DNA from: Longimicrobiales bacterium
GTDB lineage: Bacteria; Gemmatimonadota; Gemmatimonadetes; Longimicrobiales; Gaopeijiaceae
DNA length: 44,418 bases
NCBI GenBank assembly: GCA_028278645.1
Contig: JANQDZ010000101.1
Span: 1-44,418, forward strand
Direction: 5' to 3'
This document shows, piece by piece, positions 25,858-36,606 of this stretch (its first letter is position 1; each line of letters opens with the position of its first letter). Position numbers and translations under genes: made by a program. Under the pieces are notes generated by a model, which was not told where the DNA came from, did not search any database, and was given only the letters and a program-made list of their open reading frames with translations.

Positions 25858-25902
25858 TGGGCAGAACCCCTCGGGACGTCGGCCGGGACCGACCCGCCTC
25901 AA

Positions 25903-25941
25903 GAAAAAGGAAAGCCCCGCCCCGCCGAAGCGGGACGGGGC
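25903..25941 (-). terminator. Intrinsic terminator after susD
   Basis: GCCCCGTCCCGC / GCGGGGCGGGGC 12-bp stem around a tetraloop (25914-25941), followed on the minus strand by TTTCCTTTTT. It begins 23 nt after the susD stop. Confidence 0.85.
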
Positions 25942-25964
25942 AATGTGGGAGGGGAATTGGGCGA

Positions 25965-27314
25965 TCAGTATCCTGGATTCTGAACCAAGTTTGGAGCTAC
26001 GTCCATCTCTGACTCCGGAATCGGCCAGAGGGACTCGTAGGCGGAGAAGTTCGCGCCAATGGCTTCCGCCGCACGACCGGTACGCACGAGGTCGAACCAG
26101 TACTCCCCTTCGAATGCGAGTTCAAGGCGACACTCCAGGAAGACGGCATCCAATATCTCCGTCTTTGTGGTCAAATCCACGCCGTAGACATAGGGTGCCA
26201 CCCCGGCCCGAGTTCGGATCTGGTTCATGTAATCCACAGCCTCGGCCAGGCTTCCCTGTTGAGCGAGGGCCTCGGCCATGAGGAGGAGAATCCCTCCATA
26301 CCGGATGACGCTGAAGTCCTCAGACCCGATAAACGTAGGCCACTTGCTTACCTCGATACCTCCTGAGTGAGGAGCAAGGAAGGTCACCTCATGACGACGG
26401 TCCCCCGCCGGGAAGAGGTCGTAGATCTCCGAGGTGGCTCCCATTTCGAATCGACCGCCTAGTTGGTAATAAAAACCCATATTGTTGCCGTCGATCTCGT
26501 CGAAATGGACCTTGAAGATGTCCTCGGAAGTTTGAGATCCGAGGGTAGTCCAGAGGTCCCCGAAATCGTTGACGAGGGCGTAGTCGCCGCTGGCCTCCAC
26601 CTGCCGCGCCGCAGACACCGCGCCTCCCCAGTCCTCTTGATACAGGGCTACCCTAGCCTGCATTGCATAGATGAAGCCGGGCGTGACAAAGATCCGGTCA
26701 TTATTTCCCATGCCTGCAAGGCGGCTTTGGGCCTCCGCAAGGTCGGACTCGACCTGGGCCCAAACCTGCGCAACCGGAGCCCGGCTTACCTCCCCTGCCG
26801 CGTCAAGGTCGGACATGGGGGCAAGCACGAGGGGGACATCTCCCCATGCACGGGCCAGGCTGAAATAGTGGAGGGCCCTCAGACCGTAGGCCTGACCCAG
26901 AATTTCGTTTGCCTCGGCAGCAGAGATATCATCGGCGGGGATCTCGGGGACTCTCTCGATCAGATTGTTCACCCGGTTGATCCCATCGTACATGATCCCC
27001 CACATGCCGTTGATCGTGCCGTTATTCGGCAAGACCTGGTTCAGGTCGGCGTCCCCCCAGGAGCTGAAAGTCCCCGTGTGCTCGGTGTTCGGAGTCATCA
27101 ACTCGCTGAACAGGGAGTAGGAATTTCCGTAGTAGCTGCCGCCTTGGAGGGCGCTATAGGCTCCGTAGAGGGCGGCCTGGGCTGAGGTCCCGTCGATGAT
27201 GGCGGTCTCGTTTGCGATGGCGTCCACCGGAAGGACCTCGAGTATGCCTTCTTCACAAGCACCCAGGGTCACTGCGAGGAGGAGTACGGGAACCAATCTC
27301 TTAATAGTCTTCAT
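25965..27314 (-). CDS. RagB/SusD family outer-membrane lipoprotein
   Basis: A 449-aa surface lipoprotein that caps a SusC-type porin and binds its cargo, usually glycans or peptides. Signal peptide MKTIKRLVPVLLLAVTLGAC gives lipobox LGAC. The SusD pattern is clear: an N-terminal TPR-like region (SAQAALYGAYSALQGG, INRVNNLIERVPEI, EILGQAYGLRALHYFSLAR-WGDVPL) and a C-terminal segment (YMNQIRTRAGVAPYV, ECRLELAFEGEYWFDLVRTG, LWPIPESEMDVAPNLVQNPGY split at ESEMD). It is 20 bp after susC with AAAGGAG before the ATG. Substrate unknown. Confidence 0.95.
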   Translation of the reverse strand: MKTIKRLVPVLLLAVTLGACEEGILEVLPVDAIANETAIIDGTSAQAALYGAYSALQGGSYYGNSYSLFSELMTPNTEHTGTFSSWGDADLNQVLPNNGTINGMWGIMYDGINRVNNLIERVPEIPADDISAAEANEILGQAYGLRALHYFSLARAWGDVPLVLAPMSDLDAAGEVSRAPVAQVWAQVESDLAEAQSRLAGMGNNDRIFVTPGFIYAMQARVALYQEDWGGAVSAARQVEASGDYALVNDFGDLWTTLGSQTSEDIFKVHFDEIDGNNMGFYYQLGGRFEMGATSEIYDLFPAGDRRHEVTFLAPHSGGIEVSKWPTFIGSEDFSVIRYGGILLLMAEALAQQGSLAEAVDYMNQIRTRAGVAPYVYGVDLTTKTEILDAVFLECRLELAFEGEYWFDLVRTGRAAEAIGANFSAYESLWPIPESEMDVAPNLVQNPGY

Positions 27315-27334
27315 GGTATTCTCCTTTCTCCTCT

Positions 27335-30300
27335 CTACCAGGTTCCCTGGAAGCCAAAGGTGAACGTCCGGGCAAGTGGGTAGGTGTAGAAATCCCAGGC
27401 CAGGAAGGAAGCGCCCGAGCTCGAACCGCCGCTGTGTACGTCGGGGGCGTAGCCCGTATAATCCGACCAGGTGTAGAGGTTTCTTCCGGTCAGATAGAGG
27501 CGTACCTGTTGAGCACGGACGGCTGCCGCGAGCCGGTCCGGGAGGGTGAAGCCTAGGGTCACCTCTTGGAGGCGGACGTGGCTTGCGTCCTCCAGACGGC
27601 GGTCTGAGTTGTACCGGTACCCGGTACGCCCGCTTGAACTTGGGGCGGGTTTGGATGCGTTGGGATTGTCCGGGGTCCAGTAGTCAACCAAGGCGTCCGC
27701 GAACTTGTTGTCCCAATAGTACCCGCCGTCGTCGCTGTACGTCCTCATTCCGTTGCGGATTTTGTGGCCGGTTGCGTACTGGAAGAACGCCATGAGATCA
27801 AAACCGGCCCAGCGGAGTCGGTTTCTGAAGCCCCCGTAGTACTTCGGGTGCGGGGTGCCGACGAACATGCGATCGGAAGAGCTGGGGCTGGTCGTTGTGC
27901 CGATACGGTTTCCGTCGGCGTCCAGGTCGGTGAAAAGGCCTTTCCCCGTTTCCGGATCCACCCCCTCGAAATGGTACATGTAGAACTCACCAATCGGATG
28001 TCCTTCCTCCACGCGGTTTGTCCCCCCGAAGGGTTCGCCCGGTAGGTTCGGGTCCGGTGAGTACAGCTTAGTGACCTCGTTCTCGTTATGGGTGATGCTG
28101 AAATCGGTCGTCCATTCCAGCGAGCCAGGGCGATCCGCCCTCATGTTCACCGTTCGGAGGGACAGCTCCCACCCTCTATTCTCGATGGCTCCGACGTTGG
28201 CCGTCACTTCGGTGAAGCCGGAAGTGCTGGTCACCGGACGGTCGAGAAGCAGGTCGTCCGTTTCCTTTTTGTAGAGTTCGGCCACGACCCCCAAGCGGTC
28301 TGAGAGAATTGAGAAGTCCAACCCGATATTCCATTCGGTGGTCTTTTCCCACGCCAAATCGGGGTTGGGAATCCCATCGGGAGCTGAGCCGGGGTACTTC
28401 CCGTAGTTGGAAGTATCGTATAGGCCCAGGTACTTAAAGTTCCCGATGGATTCGTTTCCGGTTTTCCCCCAGCTCAGCCTCAGCTTCAGATCCGTGATCA
28501 GATCTTGATCCCCCATGAAGGTTTCGTTGCCCACGAACCAGGCAACGGAGGCCGCCGGGAAGGTCCCCCACTTGCTGTTGGGGCCGAACCGGGAGGATCC
28601 GTCGGTGCGGAGGCTGCCGTTAACTACCAAGCGATTCCCCCAACCCCAGGTGGCTCGGCCGAATGCCGACATCAGGTTGTGGTCCCAGCGGGTACCATCG
28701 TAGCCGGAGACCAACGCAGCGTTCGTCGGATACTGGAGCTCAGTGCTGGTGAATCCGTCGGTCCTCAAGTACTGCTGTTCCCGCGTGTTCCTTTCCACGC
28801 TTCCGCCGGCGGTGACGGTGAAGTCATGGGTTCCGTACGACCTGTCCGCCGTGAGATAGCCCTCCAGTAGGGTTTTTCGCCCCTGGTTATTCGCAATGGT
28901 CATCCTCCCATCCCGGCCGTGCCCCGAACCCCAGAGGATGAGTGGGGAATTGTACCTTTCTTCCCGTAGGTCCAGGACATCAAAACCAGCCCGACCGCTT
29001 GCCCTTAGCCAAGGAACGACCTGATACTCGGCCAGAACGGTTCCGAAGGTTCTGATTGTCAGCGCCTCGCCATGGTCTTCCTTCCCAATGCCTACCGGGT
29101 TGGCATAGCTCGCCCTCCCGCTATAGGTACCGTCCGCCTCGTAGACCGGAGCCCAGGGCTCGTTGGCGATGGCATTCGTCACGGCACTGGCAATGGAGTT
29201 GTCGGAGACGATTCGGAAGTTGGACTCTTTGGCGACGGATACGGAAGTAGACACATTCAACCGGTCGGTCGCCTGGAAATCCAGGTTCATCCTTCCGTTT
29301 CCACGGCTGTATGAGGAGCCAAGGATGATCCCTTCCTGGTCGAAGTAGCTTCCTGAGACCAAGTAATTGAACCTTCCCGTACCACCACTCATCGAAAGGG
29401 TTGTGGTGCTGATGGGTGCGGTTCGCATCACTTCTTCCTGCCAGTCGGTATCGTACGTGTTGTTGATCCCGTAGGCGTCCCAGATGTCCTGGATCTCCGA
29501 CTCCGAATAGCCGTCATAACGAAAACCAGCAGCGTGGTACTCGATCCACTCTGCGGTGTTCATCATGTCTATCTTCTTGGAGGCTTCCTGTAACCCGTAG
29601 GACGAGCTGAATTGGAACCTCGGCTGGCCGGACCCGCCCTCACCTCTGGTGACTGCGCCCCGCTTTGTCGTGATAAGCACGACCCCATTGGAGCCTCGGG
29701 AGCCGTAGATCGCCGCCGCCGCCGCATCTTTGAGAATATCGACGGATTCGATTTCCTCAGGGTTCAGACCCGTAATGGCGTTTAGATCCTGACCCTGGAA
29801 ACCCAACTGGGCAAAATCTTCCCTGTAAATGGGCATCCCGTCCACGACATAGAGAGGCTGGTTGCTCGCCTCGATGGAGGATGAGCCCCTGATTCGGACG
29901 GTGATACCATTCCCTGGATTCCCTGCATTTTGGGTCACCTGGACTCCAGGCGCTTTTCCGAGCAGAACGGCATCTAAACTCGCGACAGCAGGGTTTTCCA
30001 GGTCCAGGGACCGGACGGTGCTGATTGCGCTGCTGACCTCCCGCCGAGTTGCGGTGGCGTACCCGGTAGCAACCAGCTCTTCCAACTCGATGGCGGTGAC
30101 CCCCATTTGGAAGTCCAGGACCACGGTTTGTCCTGCCCCGACATCCACGGTTTGGGCCTCAGGAGAGTACCCTATGTACTCCACGCGCACTTCGACCCTG
30201 CCTGCGGGCACGTTGAGGAGGAGGAAGACACCTTCCTCGTTCGTTAGGATTCCCAATCCAGTACCACGGATCGACACCTGCGCGCCAGCGAGAGGTGCTC

Positions 30301-30430
30301 CGGATTGGGCGTTCGTCACTGTTCCGGTGATCGTCCCCTGCTCCTGTGCGACCAGCGCCTGCGGCGAGACACCGGCTAAGAGCAAAAGGACCACAACGGA
30401 TCCACAGAGAGATAACAACCGTTTTCTCAT
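27335..30430 (-). CDS. SusC/RagA family TonB-linked outer-membrane receptor
   Basis: A 1031-aa TonB-dependent transporter. The ATG at 30430 has AGGAGG 7 nt upstream and a signal peptide (LLSLCGSVVVLLLLAG ... ALVAQ). A carboxypeptidase-like regulatory domain follows (GTITGTVTNAQSGAPLAGAQV). Then come the plug with VDILKDAAAAAIYGSRGSNG and a long 22-strand barrel ending in an aromatic residue (TFTFGFQGTW), as usual for barrel proteins. It forms a pair with the downstream SusD lipoprotein. Neither a sigma/anti-sigma pair nor a glycan hydrolase lies near, so cargo cannot be inferred. Confidence 0.95.
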   Translation of the reverse strand: MRKRLLSLCGSVVVLLLLAGVSPQALVAQEQGTITGTVTNAQSGAPLAGAQVSIRGTGLGILTNEEGVFLLLNVPAGRVEVRVEYIGYSPEAQTVDVGAGQTVVLDFQMGVTAIELEELVATGYATATRREVSSAISTVRSLDLENPAVASLDAVLLGKAPGVQVTQNAGNPGNGITVRIRGSSSIEASNQPLYVVDGMPIYREDFAQLGFQGQDLNAITGLNPEEIESVDILKDAAAAAIYGSRGSNGVVLITTKRGAVTRGEGGSGQPRFQFSSSYGLQEASKKIDMMNTAEWIEYHAAGFRYDGYSESEIQDIWDAYGINNTYDTDWQEEVMRTAPISTTTLSMSGGTGRFNYLVSGSYFDQEGIILGSSYSRGNGRMNLDFQATDRLNVSTSVSVAKESNFRIVSDNSIASAVTNAIANEPWAPVYEADGTYSGRASYANPVGIGKEDHGEALTIRTFGTVLAEYQVVPWLRASGRAGFDVLDLREERYNSPLILWGSGHGRDGRMTIANNQGRKTLLEGYLTADRSYGTHDFTVTAGGSVERNTREQQYLRTDGFTSTELQYPTNAALVSGYDGTRWDHNLMSAFGRATWGWGNRLVVNGSLRTDGSSRFGPNSKWGTFPAASVAWFVGNETFMGDQDLITDLKLRLSWGKTGNESIGNFKYLGLYDTSNYGKYPGSAPDGIPNPDLAWEKTTEWNIGLDFSILSDRLGVVAELYKKETDDLLLDRPVTSTSGFTEVTANVGAIENRGWELSLRTVNMRADRPGSLEWTTDFSITHNENEVTKLYSPDPNLPGEPFGGTNRVEEGHPIGEFYMYHFEGVDPETGKGLFTDLDADGNRIGTTTSPSSSDRMFVGTPHPKYYGGFRNRLRWAGFDLMAFFQYATGHKIRNGMRTYSDDGGYYWDNKFADALVDYWTPDNPNASKPAPSSSGRTGYRYNSDRRLEDASHVRLQEVTLGFTLPDRLAAAVRAQQVRLYLTGRNLYTWSDYTGYAPDVHSGGSSSGASFLAWDFYTYPLARTFTFGFQGTW

Positions 30431-30546
30431 GCGTATTCCTCCTGAAAGGAAGTGGTGGAGAAAAGAACTGTGTCGGGGGGCGCCACGCGGGCGTAGAGGT
30501 GGGACCAATCCTCCTTTCTTTGCTTCAACACGAGGCGGTCTAGCCA

Positions 30547-30591
30547 TACAAAAAGGCACCCATGGGTCTTGCCGGCCCGTCCAGGGTGCCT
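30547..30591 (-). terminator. Terminator-like hairpin in the susC leader
   Basis: AGGCACCC (30584-30591 on the minus strand) pairs with GGGTGCCT (30554-30561), a 22-nt loop between, followed by TTTTTGT. It lies about 117 nt upstream of the susC start and is separate from the groEL terminator. Confidence 0.65.
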
Positions 30592-30754
30592 CCGGGACGC
30601 GTTGCGGTTTTACAGCACTCATTTACGATACGAAATCTAGTAAACCAGGTTACATCGTTTGGGTCCCGGCACAAGGGGCATGCCGTCTTCCAAACCGGAT
30701 CGATCACTCTCTTCACACCCGTAGAACGATCGAGGCCGTCGCGAGCACCGAAAG

Positions 30755-30790
30755 AAGAGCGGCCGAGGGAAGGACCCTCGGCCGCCTTTT
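30755..30790 (-). terminator. Intrinsic terminator after groEL
   Basis: Perfect 11-bp stem GCGGCCGAGGG / CCCTCGGCCGC (30759-30769, 30775-30785). T-rich tails flank it on both strands (CTTTTA on plus, TCTTCTTTC on minus), so it may work in both directions. Confidence 0.75.
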
Positions 30791-30869
30791 ACCTCTTTCA
30801 AGGTCATCCGATGCGGGTTGGGATTCCCCGGGAATCCGGCCCCTAAACAGCGAAGTGTTCCTTCCCTAT

Positions 30870-32851
<1,982 letters not shown>

Positions 32852-32902
32852 TCCAATTCCTCCGCGTTGAAAAACCCGTTGTTTTATTGACTTTTGCTTG
32901 AC

Positions 32903-32929
32903 TTAGCACTCAGAGATGGAGAGTGCTAA
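32903..32929 (-). promoter_or_regulatory. CIRCE operator (HrcA site) of groESL
   Basis: TTAGCACTC (32903-32911), nine bases, GAGTGCTAA (32921-32929): both arms match the CIRCE consensus exactly. HrcA binding here represses groESL without heat stress. It lies just downstream of the -10 box. hrcA itself is not in the window. Confidence 0.97.
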
Positions 32930-32942
32930 CAAAGACGGAAGA

Positions 32943-32970
32943 AATATACTTTTGCCTTGAAAAGAGTCAA
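32943..32970 (-). promoter_or_regulatory. groESL promoter
   Basis: Minus strand TTGACT (32965-32970), 16-bp spacer, TATATT (32943-32948). The transcript would start near 32935, so the CIRCE element covers the start of the leader. Confidence 0.85.
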
Positions 32971-33067
32971 TGCCTCAAAAGGTCTCCTGGGAACCTCCTT
33001 CCCGAACCGCCGGACCTCGCCTACAATGCTCGGGGTGAGCTTGTCCTTTCCCCCTTTTCAGACCTGA

Positions 33068-34033
33068 ATGCCGACCCTCGAAGAAGTCCTCCGGGCCACG
33101 AGCCGAACCTTCGCCATAGGTATCGAGGGCCTGCCCCGTCCCCTAAGGGACGAGATGCGTGTCGCATACCTGATTCTCCGCGTTTCGGACTACCTGGAAG
33201 ACAACACCACGCTGGAACCCGAAACCAAGGCGGCGTTGCTGGACTTGTGGGCCGAAGTCCTGGCGGGAGGGGACCCGGCGCCAGAGCTCCTGGAGCACCT
33301 CGGATCCACGGACGACCCCTCCCCGGACACCATGGCGGCCCACCATGCGTCAGCCATCGTCCACGGCCTGCACGAGCTTACATCCGCTCCTCAGCAGGCC
33401 ATCCGACGCCATACAAGGGATTCCACCATTGGCATGGCTCGTTGGGTGCGTCGGGGCCCGGTCATCGACAATGAAGCTGACCTGGATGACTACATGCACG
33501 AGGTGGCCGGCCGCGTGGGATACCTGATCACGGATTTGTTTTCTCTGGCGTCGGGCCGGGTGGCAAAGAACAAGGAGGAGATGACCAAGCTGGCTCGGGA
33601 GTTCGGCCTTGCCCTCCAAACCGTGAACATCGTTCGGGGCATCCCTTCGGATATCGAGCGGGGGTGGTTCTTCGTTCCTAAGGACCTATTGCCGGAAACG
33701 GTTCGAACGGGGGATGCCTTCCTTGCAAAAGGAAATGAGGAGCTGGCTCTGAGGACGGTCGACAGTCTCCTGGAGAAGGCCTCCCGGCATTTCCAGGGAG
33801 CCGAGAGGTACATCACCCTCCTTCCCCGCTTCCAAGCCAAGATGAGGTATTTCTGCCTTCTCCCCTACCTCTTCGGTGTCCGGACCGTGGCCCTCTCCCG
33901 GGGGAATCCCAACGTCCTGGATTCTGAGGTGAAACTGGATAGGGTAGAAGTGAGGTCCATAGCCGCTCAGACCAAGCTATGGGGGTGGTCCGACCGATGG
34001 ATCCGCCGGTACGGGCGGGAGTTGGGGGCCTAG
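33068..34033 (+). CDS. Squalene/phytoene synthase-like protein
   Basis: A 321-aa member of the trans-isoprenyl head-to-head synthase family, which joins two prenyl diphosphates. First Asp motif DYLED (41-45) fits DxxED. YMHEVAGRVGYLITDLF matches the conserved YxxxVAGxVG region. The second motif is NIVRGIPSDIERGW (187-200): where active enzymes have RDxxxD, this has RGxxxD, so one metal-binding Asp is missing. KMRYFCLLPYLFGVRT is also family-like. No good ribosome binding site precedes the ATG. It is divergent from groES and alone; ispA at 12 kb could supply substrate. Activity is uncertain. Confidence 0.85.
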   Translation: MPTLEEVLRATSRTFAIGIEGLPRPLRDEMRVAYLILRVSDYLEDNTTLEPETKAALLDLWAEVLAGGDPAPELLEHLGSTDDPSPDTMAAHHASAIVHGLHELTSAPQQAIRRHTRDSTIGMARWVRRGPVIDNEADLDDYMHEVAGRVGYLITDLFSLASGRVAKNKEEMTKLAREFGLALQTVNIVRGIPSDIERGWFFVPKDLLPETVRTGDAFLAKGNEELALRTVDSLLEKASRHFQGAERYITLLPRFQAKMRYFCLLPYLFGVRTVALSRGNPNVLDSEVKLDRVEVRSIAAQTKLWGWSDRWIRRYGRELGA

Positions 34034-34100
34034 GGCTCCGATACCCGATGTCGGGCGTTACCCTGCGGCTGCCTGGGGTCAGCAGGGTGACTCCAAAGGG

Positions 34101-34883
34101 TCATCCTGCTCCCGTCAGGTGCTCCCCGGCAAAATAGAGGCCTTTCAGAGTCAGGAAGGGCTCTACCTCCGAAACAGAGCTGCAAAAGCGGGCCATGAGC
34201 TCGGCGTAGCCACCCGTGGCCACTACCAGGGCGTCCGGCTTACCCCACTCACGCTCGATCCGCTCAACCAATCCGTCGATAGCATCCACCGTGGAGAAGA
34301 AGACGCCGCTCTCCATGCAGGTCTCGGTTCTACGGCCGATGACGTTCTCCGGTGGTCGGAACTGGACTCTCGGTAGTTTTGCCGCCCGCATACCCAACCA
34401 CTCCATCCCCACTTGCACCCCTGGAGCAATAACGCCGCCCATGAACACGCCGTCTTTAGTGATGCAGTCGAAGGTGGTGGCCGTACCAAGGTCCACCACG
34501 ATGGTGTCCCTTTCGTAGAGGATCTTGGCCGCCAGGGTATTCACGATCCGGTCGGCACCAACCGTCTGGGGTTCGTCCACATCCAGGGTCACAGGGAGAT
34601 CGGTCCCCGGCTCCACCACAAAGACCGGCCCGGAGATCAGGCCTTCCATGGCCGCCCGCATGCGACCGTTGATGGACGGGACGACCGAGCCCAGCACGGC
34701 CCGATCCAACGTCGTGGCATCAAATCCCTTCCTGGCCAGGAGGGAGTGGATCATATGATCGAACTCATCTGCGGTCCGGGCCGTGCCGGTGGTCAGCCGC
34801 CAATGGTCCTTGATCTCGCCGGTCCCGGAGTCCACCAGGCCCAGTACCGTCTCCGTGTTCCCTATGTCCACCACTAGTTGCAT
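34101..34883 (-). CDS. coaX: Type III pantothenate kinase
   Basis: A 260-aa enzyme for the first step of coenzyme A synthesis, of the actin-fold CoaX type that is not feedback-inhibited by CoA. Phosphate motif DIGNTETVLGL at the N-terminus, VGADRIVNTLAA, DLGTATTFDCI, FMGGVIAPGVQVGMEWL and VVATGGYAELM are diagnostic. Last of the tatD-coaX chain, 37 bp after nadC. Confidence 0.97.
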   Translation of the reverse strand: MQLVVDIGNTETVLGLVDSGTGEIKDHWRLTTGTARTADEFDHMIHSLLARKGFDATTLDRAVLGSVVPSINGRMRAAMEGLISGPVFVVEPGTDLPVTLDVDEPQTVGADRIVNTLAAKILYERDTIVVDLGTATTFDCITKDGVFMGGVIAPGVQVGMEWLGMRAAKLPRVQFRPPENVIGRRTETCMESGVFFSTVDAIDGLVERIEREWGKPDALVVATGGYAELMARFCSSVSEVEPFLTLKGLYFAGEHLTGAG

Positions 34884-34920
34884 GTCTGTAACCCTATTGT
34901 TGGTCTTGTCTTAAGACCAT

Positions 34921-35772
34921 CTACCTGTGAATCACTCTCAAGGAAAGATCCGCCGCCGGTGCCGAATGGGTGAGGGCGCCAACGCTGATAAAGTCCACAC
35001 CGGTGCCTGCCACCTCGCCCACGGTCGACAGGGTCATGTTCCCTGAGGCTTCCGATTTGGGCCGATTCGGGCCCAGGGCCCGGATCCGTTCTACTGCGGT
35101 CCTCATGGTCTCCAGATCCATGTTGTCCAGGAGGACCCTGTCCACACCCAGGGGCAGGAGCTCGTCCAATTGCCGGAGGGTCGTAACCTCAACCTCCACC
35201 TTCAGGCCGGACCGGTTCCGGTCCCTCACCTTCTCGACCGCCTCCCTGACACCGCCGGCGGCAACCAGGTGGTTGTCTTTGACGAGGACCATGTCGTGAA
35301 GCCCGATGCGGTGGTTATCGCCGCCGCCGGCCCGAACTGCGGCCTTTTCCAACATCCGCCATCCGGGAGTGGTCTTCCTCGTATCGAGGATCCGCGTTTC
35401 GGTTCCGGCCACCGCCTCTGCGTACTCCCGGGTGAGGGTTGCGATCCCAGAGAGGTGGCCCAGGAAGTTCATGGCCACTCGCTCACCCGTGAGGATGGAC
35501 CGCAACCGACCGTCGAGACGAAGGACCATCTCCCCCGGTTGGGCAGACGCTCCCTCCTCCGCTTCAGGCTCTATCTCGAGCCCTTCGTCCACTCTATTAA
35601 AAACCGTCACAGCCGCACCGATCCCGGATACAACCAGGGACTCTTTGGCGACAACAATGGCTTCACCCCGGGCTTCCGCATCCACCGTCCATTCGGTAGT
35701 CCAGTCCCCGGGGCCTACGTCTTCCTCCAGAGCCAGGTCGATCAGCCGGACCAGGTTTGAATGGTCGTCCAC
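34921..35772 (-). CDS. nadC: Nicotinate-nucleotide pyrophosphorylase
   Basis: A 283-aa quinolinate phosphoribosyltransferase making nicotinate mononucleotide for NAD. LALEEDVGPGDWTTEW, NFLGHLSGIATLTREY, ILDTRKTTPGWRMLEKAAV, GGGDNHRIGLHDMVLVKDNH and VEVEVTTLRQLDE are typical. Starts at GTG with GAGGGG 8 nt upstream; that site overlaps the end of uppP, three bases away. Neighbouring coaX and nadC both make cofactors. Confidence 0.96.
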   Translation of the reverse strand: MDDHSNLVRLIDLALEEDVGPGDWTTEWTVDAEARGEAIVVAKESLVVSGIGAAVTVFNRVDEGLEIEPEAEEGASAQPGEMVLRLDGRLRSILTGERVAMNFLGHLSGIATLTREYAEAVAGTETRILDTRKTTPGWRMLEKAAVRAGGGDNHRIGLHDMVLVKDNHLVAAGGVREAVEKVRDRNRSGLKVEVEVTTLRQLDELLPLGVDRVLLDNMDLETMRTAVERIRALGPNRPKSEASGNMTLSTVGEVAGTGVDFISVGALTHSAPAADLSLRVIHR

Positions 35773-35775
35773 GTT

Positions 35776-36606
35776 TTAACCCCTCAAAAACAGGTAGCCC
35801 AAGAAAAGACAACCCACGGCCCAACAATAGGGTGCAAACCGATGGAAGGATTTCCTCTTCAGCATGGCAACGAAGGTCCGGATGGCCAAGATCCCCGCCA
35901 CGGCCGCCACGAGTCCCCCGAGAAGGAGGGGGGCCGATCCCAGGTGCCCTTCAACGCCGGCCACGGCGCTGATTCCCACCGCCGGACCGTCCGGGTCCCC
36001 GAGGAGTTCGGGCAGTTGCAACACCGCCGCCCCAAGTATGGCCGGGACGGCCATTAGGAAGGAGAATGTGGCTGTCTCCTCGGCATCCACGCCGAGCCAC
36101 AGTCCCGCCACCACCGTAGCCCCCGACCTGGAAATCCCCGGCACGATGGCGAACGCCTGGGCCAAACCCATGACCGCCGCCACCTTGGCCCCTGGCATTC
36201 CGGAAGGGTCCCTGCCAACAGCCCCCTTGGCCGTCCACAGAAAGCTCCCCGTGACCAGGAGGCCTATGCCGGCCACATGCGGCGCCTCGAAGAGGGCTTC
36301 GAGGGCATCTTTTGCGCCGAGCCCGACGATCACAGCCGGAAGGGTGGCCAGGACCAAGAGGCCCGCGTACCGCCAGGCGTCTGCATCCCGTTTGGCCAAG
36401 CCCGCCAACAGCGATCCGATCCGTCTTCGAAAAACCAGTATGACCGACAGGAGCGTGGCTACATGAACGGCGATTTCGAAGGCCACACCCGGTACCCGGA
36501 TATCCAAAAGGGCCTGCCCCATCACCAGGTGCCCTGAGCTGGAGACCGGCAGGAATTCCGTCAGGCCCTGGACCAGGCCCAGCAAGATGGCTTCGAAAAG
36601 GGTCAT
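35776..36606 (-). CDS. uppP: Undecaprenyl-diphosphatase
   Basis: A 276-aa integral membrane phosphatase (BacA/UppP) that recycles undecaprenyl phosphate for peptidoglycan and other envelope polymers. LGLVQGLTEFLPVSSSGHLVM carries both the Glu-rich and SSSGH motifs (seen as GLTEFLPVSSSGHL), and the second active-site segment is PGISRSGATV. Seven to eight membrane segments. The ATG overlaps the bshA stop by 4 bp. Confidence 0.96.
   Translation of the reverse strand: MTLFEAILLGLVQGLTEFLPVSSSGHLVMGQALLDIRVPGVAFEIAVHVATLLSVILVFRRRIGSLLAGLAKRDADAWRYAGLLVLATLPAVIVGLGAKDALEALFEAPHVAGIGLLVTGSFLWTAKGAVGRDPSGMPGAKVAAVMGLAQAFAIVPGISRSGATVVAGLWLGVDAEETATFSFLMAVPAILGAAVLQLPELLGDPDGPAVGISAVAGVEGHLGSAPLLLGGLVAAVAGILAIRTFVAMLKRKSFHRFAPYCWAVGCLFLGYLFLRG

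Larger units (their letters stand above)
30431..30869 (-). other. Non-coding region between groEL and susC
   Basis: 439 bp with no supported gene. It holds the groEL terminator (30755-30790), a second palindrome GGATTCCC/GGGAATCC near 30821-30840, a possible weak susC promoter (minus strand TTGTGC, 16-bp spacer, TAACCT, about 30642-30669), and the leader terminator at 30547-30591. About 117 nt of unstructured-looking leader separates that terminator from the susC start. Confidence 0.4.

Noticed and set aside
25593-25964. T-box riboswitch upstream of thrS
   Set aside because: The conserved T-box stretch and a matching antiterminator were not found, though the leader does have a terminator.
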